DNA from: Acidobacteriota bacterium | Lineage (GTDB): Bacteria; Acidobacteriota; Vicinamibacteria; Vicinamibacterales; JAHECP01 | Length of the DNA stretch: 51,814 nucleotides | Direction of reading: 5' to 3' | Assembly (NCBI GenBank): GCA_024641665.1 | Contig: JAHECP010000021.1 | Span: 1-51,814 of the forward strand | Shown: piece after piece, positions 42,386 through 51,342 of the stretch | Numbering within the stretch: the first letter of the stretch is position 1 | Layout: each line of letters begins with the position of its first letter | The notes under the pieces: model-generated | What the model was told of the DNA's origin: nothing | Seen by the model: the letters and a program-made list of their open reading frames with translations, nothing else | The model's database searches: none | Program-made: the position numbers and the translations under genes

Positions 42386-42644
42386 ACTCGCCTCCGCGCA
42401 GCGCGCGCCACGATACTGCTCGCATGGGTGGAGTACCCGTGCCGGCTGGTTCCGGCGCGCGCGCCCGTCGACCCGCCGAACCGCTCGCACTCCCAGCGAG
42501 TATCGCTCGCGGTCTTTCGTCACCCCCCGATTCCTTGAATCTCACCCGGAGAGAAATCCAACGGCGCGGATGAGCTCCGCGCGGTCTCTCACGGACGTCG
42601 CCGAGATCGGCGTGTGGTTCCCCGGCGTGCACGGGCGGAATCGG

Positions 42645-42660
42645 TGGCACACGTCCTGCT
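42645..42660 (+). promoter_or_regulatory. Candidate sigma-54 promoter before the TonB receptor
   Basis: TGGCAC-ACGTCC-TGCT matches the full -24 hexamer and a TGC-T -12 element with exact GG-to-GC spacing. It lies 162 bp upstream of the receptor ATG at 42822. In the 436-bp stretch 42386-42821 I see no gene; this site and the AGGAGG ribosome site are the only features supported. Confidence 0.75.
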
Positions 42661-42821
42661 GAATGGATCTGCCAGTCGCGTCGTCCCCGCATGCGCCAGC
42701 CCACGCTGGGGCACACCGGTCGGGAGCATGGCATCCGTTCCGGCGGTGGTTCCAGCGCGTTCAGTACTCATAGGGTGCATGTTATTCGGGCTCGTAGCCG
42801 TCAATTCTTCAGGAGGAGCCA

Positions 42822-45800
42822 ATGAAAGGTCGCTTCGTTCTTTGGCTGATCGTGGCCGCCCTAATCGCGGCCCCGATCGGCGCGTCGGCGCAGCAACCGG
42901 GCCAAATCTTCGGCAAGGTCATGGACGCGACCGGCGGCGTGCTGCCGGGCGTGACCGTGACGCTGTCGAGCCCGGTCCTGCTGCAACCGCAGGTGGCCGT
43001 CACCAGCGCGACGGGCACCTACCAGTTTCCGGGCCTCGCCGTGGGCGTCTACACGGTCCGGTTCGAGCTGACCGGCTTCAAGACGGTGGTCCGCCAGGGC
43101 ATCCGGATTGAGATCGGGTTCAACGCCCAGATCAACGAGACCCTGGACGTCTCGCAGGTGCAGGAGACCGTCACGGTCTCCGGCGAGAGTCCTATCGTGG
43201 ACACGCGGGACACCAGCAAGAGCGCGCGGCTCACGCAGGAGACGCTGCAGAACATCCCGTCGGCGCGCGACCCGTGGGTCATGCTGGAGCAGACGCCGGC
43301 CGTCGTGGTGGACCGCTCGAACGTGGGCGGCAGCCAGTCGGGCCAGCAGTCGAACTTCGTCGCGCGGGGCGCGGCGTTCTCGCAGCAGAAGTGGAACCTG
43401 GACGGCGTGGACATCACGGACATGTCCGCGACGGGCGGCTCCCCGGTCTACTTCGACTTCGACTCGTTCGAGGAGATGCAGATCTCGACGGGCGGCGCGG
43501 ACGTGACGCAGATGACGCCGGGGGTGGGGATCAACCTGGTGACCAAGAGCGGCACGGACAAGCTGCGGGGGTCGGGGCGGTTCTACGTGACCGACCAGAA
43601 GTTCGAGTCGGTCAACATCACCGACGCGCTGCGCGAGCAGGGCGCGACCTCGGGGGCGCCGATCCAGAACATCAAGGACTTCGGCGTCGAGGCGGGCGGC
43701 CCGATCAAGCGGGGCCGGGCGTGGTTCTGGGGGGCGTACGGCGGGCAGAAGATCGGGGCCGGCGTGAACAACTTCTACAAGCCGGACGCGGCGTGCCAGG
43801 CCATGAAGGCGGACCTGGCGGCCGACGCGCTGTCGCACCCGATCAAGGATGTCTGGGGCTGCCTGAACACCGACCTGACGGAGCTCAAGAACTACAACGC
43901 CAAGGTCGGCGTGCAGACGTTCAAGAACAACCAGCTCGAGTTCTTCATGAACATGGCGGGCAAGATCCGCAACGCGCGCGGGGCGGACGACCTGCACCCG
44001 ATCGAGTCGACCAGCCGGCAGATGGGCGTGTCGCCCGACAGCGGGCTCGGCTCGAAGTGGTGGAAGACGGGGATGCCGAAGACCTACAAGTGGAGCGACC
44101 GGCACATCTTCAGCGATCGGCTGATGATGGAGTTGCAGTTCGCGCACGTCGGCAACAACTTCGTGCTCGACTTCCACGACCCCAGCCTGGCGGACGTGCA
44201 GCCGACCTACGAGCTGTACGCGCCGTCGGGCCTGTACGGACGCTCGTACACCCGCAGCATCTACGTGCGGCCGACCGACAGCATCGACTACACGGGCAAC
44301 TACTTCCTGCCGGGCGTGCTGGGTGGCGACCACGCCCTCAAGTTCGGCATGAAGATCCGCAACGACGTGGCGCACTCGGAGGGCCACTACGGCGGCAACG
44401 CCCTGGACTACCTGGCCTACGGCAACGCGTACCGCGTCCGGCTCTACCGCGACTCGTACAGCGAGTACCAGCTGCGGAACCGGAACTTCTACGTCCAGGA
44501 CAGCTTCACGAAGCAGCGGCTGACGGTCAACGCCGGCTTCCGGTTCGACTACCAGACCGACGAGTCGCGCGCCGGCACGGTCCCGGCCAACCCGTTCTAC
44601 GGCCAGAACACCTTCAGCGGCACGATGCAGTACTGCACGCTGCCGACGGCGACGGGCTGCGGCGGCACGCTGCGGACCTACACCGTGACCGGCCAGCCGT
44701 TCAACCAGCTGCCCGCCGCGGACTTCAGCGGTGCGAAGGCGCTCGGTGACAAGGGGTACGGCTACAAGAACTGGTCGCCGCGCATCGGCTTCACCTACGA
44801 CGTGACGGGTGACGGCAGGAACGTGGCGAAGTTCAGCTACGCCCGCTACGCCTCGCAGGCGGGCACGGGCGACTTGTCCAGCTCGTACACCACCACCGGC
44901 TCCCAGGCCTACGTGACGTATCCCTGGGTGGACCTGAACGGTGACAAGGTGGCGCAGGCGAACGAGATCGTCATGATCCCGGTGCCGATCAACTACGGCG
45001 GCAACTACGACTACGCCAACCCGGGGGCGCTCGCGACGCCGGTCTACAAGAACGACCCGAACATCCAGATGGAGCACACCGACGAGTTCGTGGTGAGCTT
45101 CGACCGCCAGCTCGGGCCCGAGTTCGCGGTGGGCGCCAGCTACATCTGGCGCAAGAGCAGCAACTTCCGCTGGACCTGGACGACCGACAGCACGTTCGCC
45201 ATGGACAGCTGGACGACGGCCAACTACGCCGGGCCGTTCACCTTCACCCCGAACCCGAGCACGTGTGCGTCCGGGGCGCTCTGCAACGCGGTGGAGTACT
45301 ATTCACCGACCAGCGCCGTCCCGTCCTACGGCTACTACACGGACAACCCGGCGTACTACCGGAAGTACCAGGGCGTGGAGCTGTATGCCCGGAAGCGGAT
45401 GTCGAACCGCTGGATGATGAACGCCAGCCTGTCCTACAACGACGCGCCGATCTACTACCCGGCCGGGTCGTATCAGGACCCGACGGGCATCCCGCAGTCG
45501 AATGGGGGCCAGTACGCACCGCAGTCGACGTCGAGCGGCATCGACAACGTGTTCGTGAACTCGAAGTGGATCGGCCGGTTGTCGGGCGCCTACCAGCTGC
45601 CCTGGTGGGACATCGGCGTGGCCGGCTTCCTGAACGTCCGCGGCGGGTTCCCGCTGCTCCAGTACGTGACGACGGGTGACCGCGGCAACGGGGCCAGCAC
45701 GGCGAGCGTCTACCTGGCCACGATCGGGGACGTGCGTCTGCCGTCCGTCACGCAGCTCGACCTGCGCTTCGACAAACAGATCACCATCAGCCGGATCCGG

Positions 45801-45947
45801 GCCACGGCGAGCGTGGACATCTTCAACGCGCTCAACGCGAACACCATTCTCGCCGAGCGCCGGCAGCAGAACTCGACCAACGCCAACACCGTGTCGGCGA
45901 TCCTCGCGCCGCGCGTGCTGCGCTTCGGCGTCCGGGTGACCTTCTAG
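42822..45947 (+). CDS. TonB-dependent outer-membrane receptor, Oar-like with N-terminal carboxypeptidase-regulatory domain
   Basis: A 1041-residue outer-membrane protein. After a signal peptide ending ...GASAQQ comes a carboxypeptidase-regulatory-like Ig domain ('GQIFGKVMDATGGVLPGVTVTLSS', 'GTYQFPGLAVGVYTVRFELTGF', about 27-105). A plug domain ('ESPIVDTRDTSKSARLTQETLQNIPSARDPWVMLEQTP') and a large barrel follow, ending in the Phe-terminated strand 'RVLRFGVRVTF'. The start has AGGAGG 6-7 nt upstream. In Acidobacteriota these proteins take up glycan pieces or peptides. Its place after two mannosidase genes and a sigma-54 site suggests uptake of mannose-rich oligosaccharides, but no SusD partner is present, so substrate is inference. 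Confidence 0.93.
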   Translation: MKGRFVLWLIVAALIAAPIGASAQQPGQIFGKVMDATGGVLPGVTVTLSSPVLLQPQVAVTSATGTYQFPGLAVGVYTVRFELTGFKTVVRQGIRIEIGFNAQINETLDVSQVQETVTVSGESPIVDTRDTSKSARLTQETLQNIPSARDPWVMLEQTPAVVVDRSNVGGSQSGQQSNFVARGAAFSQQKWNLDGVDITDMSATGGSPVYFDFDSFEEMQISTGGADVTQMTPGVGINLVTKSGTDKLRGSGRFYVTDQKFESVNITDALREQGATSGAPIQNIKDFGVEAGGPIKRGRAWFWGAYGGQKIGAGVNNFYKPDAACQAMKADLAADALSHPIKDVWGCLNTDLTELKNYNAKVGVQTFKNNQLEFFMNMAGKIRNARGADDLHPIESTSRQMGVSPDSGLGSKWWKTGMPKTYKWSDRHIFSDRLMMELQFAHVGNNFVLDFHDPSLADVQPTYELYAPSGLYGRSYTRSIYVRPTDSIDYTGNYFLPGVLGGDHALKFGMKIRNDVAHSEGHYGGNALDYLAYGNAYRVRLYRDSYSEYQLRNRNFYVQDSFTKQRLTVNAGFRFDYQTDESRAGTVPANPFYGQNTFSGTMQYCTLPTATGCGGTLRTYTVTGQPFNQLPAADFSGAKALGDKGYGYKNWSPRIGFTYDVTGDGRNVAKFSYARYASQAGTGDLSSSYTTTGSQAYVTYPWVDLNGDKVAQANEIVMIPVPINYGGNYDYANPGALATPVYKNDPNIQMEHTDEFVVSFDRQLGPEFAVGASYIWRKSSNFRWTWTTDSTFAMDSWTTANYAGPFTFTPNPSTCASGALCNAVEYYSPTSAVPSYGYYTDNPAYYRKYQGVELYARKRMSNRWMMNASLSYNDAPIYYPAGSYQDPTGIPQSNGGQYAPQSTSSGIDNVFVNSKWIGRLSGAYQLPWWDIGVAGFLNVRGGFPLLQYVTTGDRGNGASTASVYLATIGDVRLPSVTQLDLRFDKQITISRIRATASVDIFNALNANTILAERRQQNSTNANTVSAILAPRVLRFGVRVTF

Positions 45948-46669
45948 GGATCCCGCCGGGGGATTCGGGTACGAGCGACGGGGCGGGCCGATCGGCCCGC
46001 CCCGTCGTCTGTACGGCCGCGGGCCGGCGCGCGCAGCGCCCGAATGCCGGCGAGCGCCACCAGAGCGATGTGGTCCGCGATCTCGTCGAGGTGCCGCGGC
46101 GACCGGCGGAAGGCCGGCGCGAGCCGCGCGGTCACGGGGTTCGGCTGGCAGAACAGACACTCGGCGTGGATGCCCGCCACGAGACGCGTCACCCGGCCGT
46201 CGCGGGGCGACCGCCCCATCAGCTCGCCCACGAGCGCCCGCAGGTAGTCGACGCGCGGCCGGATGGCCTCGTCCACGATCAGGTCCAGCGCGGGCGTCGG
46301 GTCGGCCATCTCGCGCTGCATCAGCGCGTGAATCCAGGACGCGCGGCCCTGCCCCAGCAGGCGCTGCAGGTACACGCGGATGTAGACCCGGAGTTTGTCC
46401 TCGGTCGAGCCGCCCTGCCCGGCGGCCCTCAACGCGTGGCTCGTGTCCCGCATGGCCTCGATGGCGGTGCGCACCACCTCCAGATAGAGTCCCATCTTGT
46501 TCCGGAAGTGGTAGTTCACCGCGGCCACGTTCGCGCCAGCCTCGCGGCAGATCTCGCGCACGGTCACGCCGCGGAAGCCGCGCTCGGCGAACAGCCGCGC
46601 CGCCGCCTCGACGAGGCGCCGGCGCGTCTCCTGGTCGCTCGCCGCCGGAGCCCGGCTCGCGCCCGTCAC
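45944..46669 (-). CDS. TetR-family regulator, CecR/YbiH type
   Basis: A 241-residue repressor. The N-terminal helix-turn-helix (about 14-60) has 'RRRLVEAAARLFAERGFRGVTVREICREAGANVAAVNYHFRNKMGLY', and the C-terminal part has the DUF1956-like 'LVAGIHAECLFCQPNPVTARLAPAF' seen in CecR. The GTG start at 46669 overlaps the upstream permease stop (GTGA), so the regulator is the last gene of the exporter operon it likely controls. Its operator candidate is at 49916. The stop shares the palindrome CTAG with the stop of the convergent TonB receptor gene, and the last codons cover a 14-bp hairpin. The C-terminal tail rich in Arg/Pro is longer than usual. Confidence 0.88.
   Translation of the reverse strand: MTGASRAPAASDQETRRRLVEAAARLFAERGFRGVTVREICREAGANVAAVNYHFRNKMGLYLEVVRTAIEAMRDTSHALRAAGQGGSTEDKLRVYIRVYLQRLLGQGRASWIHALMQREMADPTPALDLIVDEAIRPRVDYLRALVGELMGRSPRDGRVTRLVAGIHAECLFCQPNPVTARLAPAFRRSPRHLDEIADHIALVALAGIRALRAPARGRTDDGAGRSARPVARTRIPRRDP
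45976..46007. terminator. Perfect 14-bp hairpin between convergent genes
   Basis: CGACGGGGCGGGCC at 45976-45989 pairs with its exact complement at 45994-46007 across a GATC loop. It lies 29 bp after the TonB receptor stop and inside the 3' end of the TetR gene, and can end the receptor transcript. Confidence 0.75.
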
Positions 46670-47781
46670 AGCGTCCGCCGGAACATGATGGTCGCGATGG
46701 TCATGGTCACGACCGAGAACAGGACGAGATAGGCCAGGTCGCCGCCGATCGCCGCGAAGCCCGTGTCGCGCAGCAGCAGGCTCTTGAGGGCGTGCACGGC
46801 GTAGGTGAACGGGTCCACGGTCGCCAGATAGCGCATCCAGGTCGGGAACGCCTGCTGCGGGTACACGGCGCCGCTCGGGAAGAAGAGCAGCGTGTTCAGG
46901 ACGCCGAAGGTCGCGCGCGGCACGAGCGGGTCGGTGACCCGCACCATGAACAGGAACATCATGCTGACGAGCGCCAGGGCCGTGATCACGATCACCGCCA
47001 GCAGCCGCGCCAGCCGCAGCGCCTCGAGCGGGTGCGGAATGCCCGCGATGAACGACCCGATGACGGCCAGCACCGCGCCGGCCAGCACCGCCTTGATGGT
47101 GCCCGACACGTTGAAGCCCGAGATCAGCTCGAACTTCGTGATCGGCGTCACGAGGTAGCCCTCGTGGAGCCCCCGCGCCTTGTCGTCGATGAAGATGATG
47201 CCACCGCCGATCATGACCATCATGTAGATCGACAGCGTGATCGTGCCGGGCAGCAGGTACTGGATGTAGGGCACGTACGGGTACACCTCGACGACGTCGA
47301 GGCTCACCTGCGCCGGGATCCGGGCCGTGCCCACCGACTGCGTGTTGTAGGCGTCCACGAGGCCGGTCAGGCTGCCGACCAGCGCCGAGGCGACGAAGTT
47401 GTCGGTGTTGTCCTCGATGAGCGCGATGCGCGGGCCGTTCTTCTCGAGCCTGCGCCGGGAGAAGTCGGGCGGAATCGTGAGCACGCCGTTGATGCGGCCG
47501 GCCCGCAGATCGGCCAGCGCCGAGCCGGCGTCGGCGTACTCGACCGTGTCGAACGTCCGCGCGTTCGCCGCGATGGCGCCGGCCAGCTCGCGCACCTGCA
47601 CCGCGGGCAGCGCGTGGTCCTGGTCGACCACCCCGACCGTCAGGTGCTTCACGTTGCCGCCGAAGGCGTAGCCCAGCACGACGAGCTGCACGACGGGAAA
47701 GATCATCGTCACGGCGATGAGCGTGGGGCTGCGGCGGAAGCGCCGGAGCTCGCGCTCGACGATGGCCAGGGTCCGTTGCAT
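46666..47781 (-). CDS. ABC-2 type exporter permease (YbhS/YbhR-like)
   Basis: A 371-residue membrane protein with one N-terminal helix ('LIAVTMIFPVVQLVVLGYAFGGNV'), a long extracytoplasmic loop (about 45-170) and five C-terminal helices including 'LLPGTITLSIYMMVMIGGGIIFIDDKARGLHEGYL' and 'FPSGAVYPQQAFPTWMRYLATVDPFTYAVHAL', which are typical of ABC2_membrane domains. It pairs with the ATPase encoded just upstream. E. coli has two such permeases (YbhS and YbhR); here only one is seen, probably acting as a homodimer. The gap to the ATPase gene is 18 bp and its stop overlaps the TetR start. Confidence 0.92.
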   Translation of the reverse strand: MQRTLAIVERELRRFRRSPTLIAVTMIFPVVQLVVLGYAFGGNVKHLTVGVVDQDHALPAVQVRELAGAIAANARTFDTVEYADAGSALADLRAGRINGVLTIPPDFSRRRLEKNGPRIALIEDNTDNFVASALVGSLTGLVDAYNTQSVGTARIPAQVSLDVVEVYPYVPYIQYLLPGTITLSIYMMVMIGGGIIFIDDKARGLHEGYLVTPITKFELISGFNVSGTIKAVLAGAVLAVIGSFIAGIPHPLEALRLARLLAVIVITALALVSMMFLFMVRVTDPLVPRATFGVLNTLLFFPSGAVYPQQAFPTWMRYLATVDPFTYAVHALKSLLLRDTGFAAIGGDLAYLVLFSVVTMTIATIMFRRTL

Positions 47782-47799
47782 GGTCGATTCGCTCCCCCG

Positions 47800-48792
47800 C
47801 TAGTCGCGTGGCCGGTTCCGGTACGAGAAGTCGCGCACGGGCGCCTCCTGCAACGCGTCGCGCAGCTGCCGCCCCGTGTAGTGCACGAACACGTCGTCGA
47901 GCGTCGTGCTCTGCACCGAGAGCGACCGCACCGTGACGCTGGCCGCCGAGGCGGCCGCCATCAGCGCCATCGTGGTGACCGGCCCGTTGTTCGACGCAAT
48001 GCGGAACACCGAGTCCTGGGCCGTCACGCTCTCGACCTCGGGCAGGGCCTCGAGGCGGGCCGGCCAGTCGGCCGGCGCCGACTGGAAGGCGACCTCGAGG
48101 ACGTTCCGGCCCGGGATGGAGGCCTTGAGCTTCATCGGCGAGTCGAGCGCCTTCAGCTGCCCGTGATCGACGATCGCGATGCGGTCGCAGAGCCGGTCGG
48201 CCTCGTCCATGTAGTGCGTGGTGAGGAGCACCGTCAGCTCGTGCCGCGCCTTCACGCGCTGCAGCATCTCCCACACGGCGACGCGCGAGACCGGGTCGAG
48301 GCCGGTGGTCGGCTCGTCGAGGAAGAACACCTTGGGCTCGTGGACGAGGCCGCGCGCGATCTCGACGCGGCGGCGCATCCCGCCCGACAGGTTCTTCACC
48401 GGCTTGTCGGCCCAGGCGGTCAGCTCGACGGCCTCGAGCAGCTCGGCCATGACGCGCACCCGCCGCTCGCGCGGCACGCCGTAGAGCTTCGCGAAGATGA
48501 GCAGGTTCTCCTCGACGCTCAGCTCGAGGTCGCTCGTCATCGCCTGCGGGATGACGCCGATGGCGCGCCGGACGCCGTCGGCCTGCGAGACGACGTCGAA
48601 GCCGGCGACGCGCGCGGCGCCGCCGCTCGGCGGAATCAGCGTCGTGAGCATGCGGATCAGGGTGGACTTGCCGGCGCCGTTGGGCCCGAGCAGGCCGAAG
48701 ATCTCCCCCGGCCGCACGGCGAAGCTGACCTGGTCCACCGCCGTGAAGTCGCCGAAGCGCTTGGTGAGCCCCTCCACCTCGATGGCGCTCAT
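47800..48792 (-). CDS. ABC transporter ATP-binding protein (YbhF-like)
   Basis: A 330-residue ATPase of the multidrug/DrrA group. Walker A is 'GPNGAGKS' (36-43), the Q-loop 'IGVIPQAMTSDLE', the signature 'LSGGMRRRVEIARGL', Walker B 'VFFLDEPTTGLDP' and the switch His in 'LLTTHYMDEADRL'. The C-terminal about 90 residues form the usual DUF4162-like extension. E. coli YbhF has two nucleotide-binding domains, whereas this one has a single domain. Its ATG overlaps the stop of the HlyD gene (ATGA), so adaptor and ATPase are co-translated. Confidence 0.94.
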   Translation of the reverse strand: MSAIEVEGLTKRFGDFTAVDQVSFAVRPGEIFGLLGPNGAGKSTLIRMLTTLIPPSGGAARVAGFDVVSQADGVRRAIGVIPQAMTSDLELSVEENLLIFAKLYGVPRERRVRVMAELLEAVELTAWADKPVKNLSGGMRRRVEIARGLVHEPKVFFLDEPTTGLDPVSRVAVWEMLQRVKARHELTVLLTTHYMDEADRLCDRIAIVDHGQLKALDSPMKLKASIPGRNVLEVAFQSAPADWPARLEALPEVESVTAQDSVFRIASNNGPVTTMALMAAASAASVTVRSLSVQSTTLDDVFVHYTGRQLRDALQEAPVRDFSYRNRPRD

Positions 48793-49853
48793 TTCGCGTC
48801 CGCCGGCCGCGCCGCGAGCGGGAAGAGCACGTAGGCCGTCATGCCGACGGCGAGGCGCCGGTCGCGGTTGTCCACGCGCAGCCGGATCTCGAAGGTCTTG
48901 ATGTCGCGCTTCGTGCGGCTGACGTCGCGCTGGGTGGCGAAGCCCGCGTCCACGCCGCGGAAGATGACCGTGCCCTCGCGCGCGTCGCCCGAGGGCAGCC
49001 GCACCGTCAGCGTGTCGCCGAGCCGCACGCGGTCGATGTAGGTCTCCTCGACGTCGGCGCGCACCCACAGGTCGTCGGGGTTGATGAGCGTGACGACCGG
49101 CTGGCCGATGGTGACGACCTCCCCCGGCCGCACGGCACGGACGTCCACGATGCCGTCGATGGGCGCGCGCAGCTCGGTGTAGCCGAGGCGCACGTCGGCC
49201 GCCGCGCGCTGGGCATCCGCGGCCGCGAGCTGCTGCTCGTTGGCGCGGAGCTGGCTGCGCTTGATGGCGATCTGCTCGGCGTTCGACCGGGCGAGGGCGA
49301 GCGCGGCGCGCGCGGCGTCGGCCTGCTTCTTCAGGGCGTCCACGGCCGCCGCGGCCGCCTGCTCGGTGGTGCGGGCCTGGTCGTAGTCCTGCGCGGGCGC
49401 CAGCGCCCGATGGTAGAGCTGCTCGGTGCGCGAGAGCGTCACGCGCGCGTTCTCCAGGGTGGCCTCGGCCTGGACCTGCTGGGCCTCGGCGGCGGCCAGC
49501 GTCGCCTGCGCCTGCGTGATCTCCTCGGCGGTCTGTCGCTCCTGGAGGCGCAGGGCGGCCTCGCCTTCGCGCACCTGCGCGCCGGCGCCCGCCGCGCTGT
49601 GCGCGTAGTAGGCGCTGTCGGCGCGGAGCTCGTCGGGGGCGATGACGGCGACGAGGTCGCCCGCCTTGACGGTGTCGCCCTCCTTCACGAGCAGACGCTC
49701 CACCTGCCCGGCCACCTGCGGCCCGACGATGACGTCGTGGGTGGTGACGATACCGGTGAGCACGAGGACGCCGGGGCCGCGCCCGAACAGGGCGTAGGCG
49801 ACGGCGCCGCCGGCGGCGACGAGGAGCAGCACGGCCAACAGTGTCTTGCGCAT
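48789..49853 (-). CDS. HlyD-family membrane fusion protein (YbhG/EmrA-like)
   Basis: A 354-residue adaptor with one N-terminal transmembrane helix ('LLAVLLLVAAGGAVAYALFG'), the split lipoyl motif ('VTTHDVIVGPQVAGQVERLLVKEGDTVKAGDLVAVI' and 'LRAPIDGIVDVRAVRPGEVV'), and a long coiled-coil hairpin rich in Ala, Gln and Glu between about residues 85 and 215. It spans the periplasm and links the ABC exporter to an outer channel. It is the first gene of the operon, with a strong promoter and operator upstream. No outer-membrane channel gene is in the operon; the TolC-type protein at 25872 may serve. Confidence 0.92.
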   Translation of the reverse strand: MRKTLLAVLLLVAAGGAVAYALFGRGPGVLVLTGIVTTHDVIVGPQVAGQVERLLVKEGDTVKAGDLVAVIAPDELRADSAYYAHSAAGAGAQVREGEAALRLQERQTAEEITQAQATLAAAEAQQVQAEATLENARVTLSRTEQLYHRALAPAQDYDQARTTEQAAAAAVDALKKQADAARAALALARSNAEQIAIKRSQLRANEQQLAAADAQRAAADVRLGYTELRAPIDGIVDVRAVRPGEVVTIGQPVVTLINPDDLWVRADVEETYIDRVRLGDTLTVRLPSGDAREGTVIFRGVDAGFATQRDVSRTKRDIKTFEIRLRVDNRDRRLAVGMTAYVLFPLAARPADAK

Positions 49854-49909
49854 GAGCAGACCCTCTCGGGGGAGCGCCCGTCCGCGGGTGCGTCGGGGGG
49901 ATGAACATA

Positions 49910-49938
49910 TGTATAAAACACCTGTTTGAATCCGTCAA
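49910..49938 (-). promoter_or_regulatory. Sigma-70 promoter with embedded TetR-type operator for the HlyD-ABC-TetR operon
   Basis: On the minus strand TTGACG (49938-49933) and TATACA (49915-49910) are separated by exactly 17 bp, a near-consensus promoter. In the spacer, AAACA-CC-TGTTT at 49916-49927 is a perfect palindrome, the classical position for a repressor. The TetR regulator is the operon's last gene, so negative autoregulation is likely. Confidence 0.8.
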
Positions 49939-49940
49939 CC

Positions 49941-50063
49941 CCCGGGCCCGCGAGCGCGACCGGCACCGCCTCTCCCTCGACGGCGAGCGGGTGGACTCCT
50001 TCGCCATCGCCGGGCGGAAGCACGCACACGTCACGCCCCGGTTCGCCGCGCAGTTCGGCTGCT
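49941..50063 (+). pseudogene. Possible 3' fragment of a lost gene
   Basis: In one + strand frame the sequence reads as a plausible protein end ('RLSLDGERVDSFAIAGRKHA...RFAAQFGC') of about 40 residues closed by TGA at 50061-50063. There is no start codon or ribosome site, and upstream lies the promoter of the opposite operon. I do not recognise the family. It may be the remnant of a gene truncated by rearrangement, or chance coding-like sequence. Confidence 0.3.
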
Positions 50064-50075
50064 GACGAGGGACCC

Positions 50076-51341
50076 CTACGGGTAGAAGCGGAGCTGGAGG
50101 AACGCCGCGAGCGGTGTGGCGCCGTACTCGCTCTGCAGGCGCCCGCCGGCCGCCGGGCGCCCGTACGGCAGGTAGATCGTCCCCACGACCGACAGCCGAT
50201 CGCCGGCAGTCACGGTCGCCGACGGGGCGGCCAGCCCCGACCGATCGACCGGACTGTGCAACCACAGCACGGAGGCCGTCAGCTCCGGCGAGAACTCGTG
50301 TGTGGCCAGCGCGGCCACGGCGTGCCGCCCGAGGATCTGCACGTCGCCACGCAGGTACCGCTCGCGAAACGCCGGGTCGGCGACGAGCGCCGGCAGGTCG
50401 TCGGCGCGCCGGGCACCGAAGCCGGAGTAGTGGTACTCGAGGTAGACGAGCACGCCGCCGCCGAACGGGAACCGGTACGACCCGCCCGCCACCGCCTTGG
50501 CCACGACACGGGCGCCGGCCGGGCCGCCCTTCGCCGGCGCCTCGGGCGGACGGAACACCGCCAGCTCGCCGTGGACCTCGGCGTCGCCGACGGCGGCCGA
50601 GCTCGTGACGCCCCCGAACACGTCGCGGGCACGACGCCCGCCGACGAGCTCGACGTCCACGCGTCCCGCGTAGCCGCGCAGCCGCGAGGCGAACGCCGAC
50701 TCGTCCACTGACTCGCCGAACGCCGCGACGACGTCGAGCGAGGCGCGATCGGTCAGCCGGACGTCCGCGCGCGCGGCGTCCACGCCGCGCCGCCACTCGC
50801 GATCCGCCTCGAGCGGGGAGAACGGCGAGAAGAGGTCCACGGCGCCGAACAGCACGCCACGCCCCCACCCGATCGCCTGACGGCCGACGGTCAGCTCGAC
50901 GCGCGCCAGGTGTGCCGCGGCGTACGCGCGGTCGATCTCGTGCCGCCACGAGGATCCGCCCGAGGCGGCAATCGACCAGTCGAGCTGTCGCACACGGTAG
51001 GGCGCCGGGCTCTCGGGCGGAAGGATGCCGGCGCCGCCCGGGTCGCCGGGCTGGGTTGACGCGCGGAGGCGCTGCTCGTAGGCAACGGCCAGCGTCACGC
51101 GCGGGCCCGGCCGGGTCTCGCCGTCGAGCCGCACGCGCCAGAAGCCGGTCGCGCCCGCGCCCGCGGACGTGGCGTCGCACCCTCACCCGTCCGAGCCGGG
51201 CGCGGCCCAGACGAGCGCGCTGGCCTTGATCGCGGCGCGCAGCGAGACGGCGCGGTCACCCGCGCTCGCCGGGTCCTGCGCCGCGACGGGCACGGCCGCC
51301 GCCAGCAGCCACGCCGCGGCGAGAAGACCGCGTGCCGCCAC
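50076..51341 (-). pseudogene. Outer-membrane beta-barrel protein gene interrupted by an in-frame TGA
   Basis: The GTG at 51341 begins one base after the stop of the ABC ATPase gene and gives a good signal peptide ('LLAAAWLLAAAVPVAAQ'). After 52 codons the frame meets TGA (51185-51183) and then continues open in the same frame for 369 codons to 50076. The continuous part is beta-rich with amphipathic strands ('VELTVGRQAIGWGRGVLFGAVDLFSPF', 'GGGVLVYLEYHYSGFG') and ends '...AAFLQLRFYP' with an aromatic near-terminal residue, as in outer-membrane barrels. No conserved Cys position or SECIS-like hairpin is apparent around this TGA, so a nonsense mutation or sequence error is favoured. A shortened product from GTG 51134 would lack a signal peptide. 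Confidence 0.65.
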
Positions 51342-51342
51342 C

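Noticed and set aside
38720-42523. 1267-residue minus-strand ORF
   Set aside because: GC-driven shadow of the GH38 gene with no signal peptide or recognisable domain.
51183-51185. Second selenocysteine codon (barrel protein)
   Set aside because: The site is in a low-complexity linker of a beta-barrel protein, no redox-active Cys is expected there, and no well-placed stem-loop follows.
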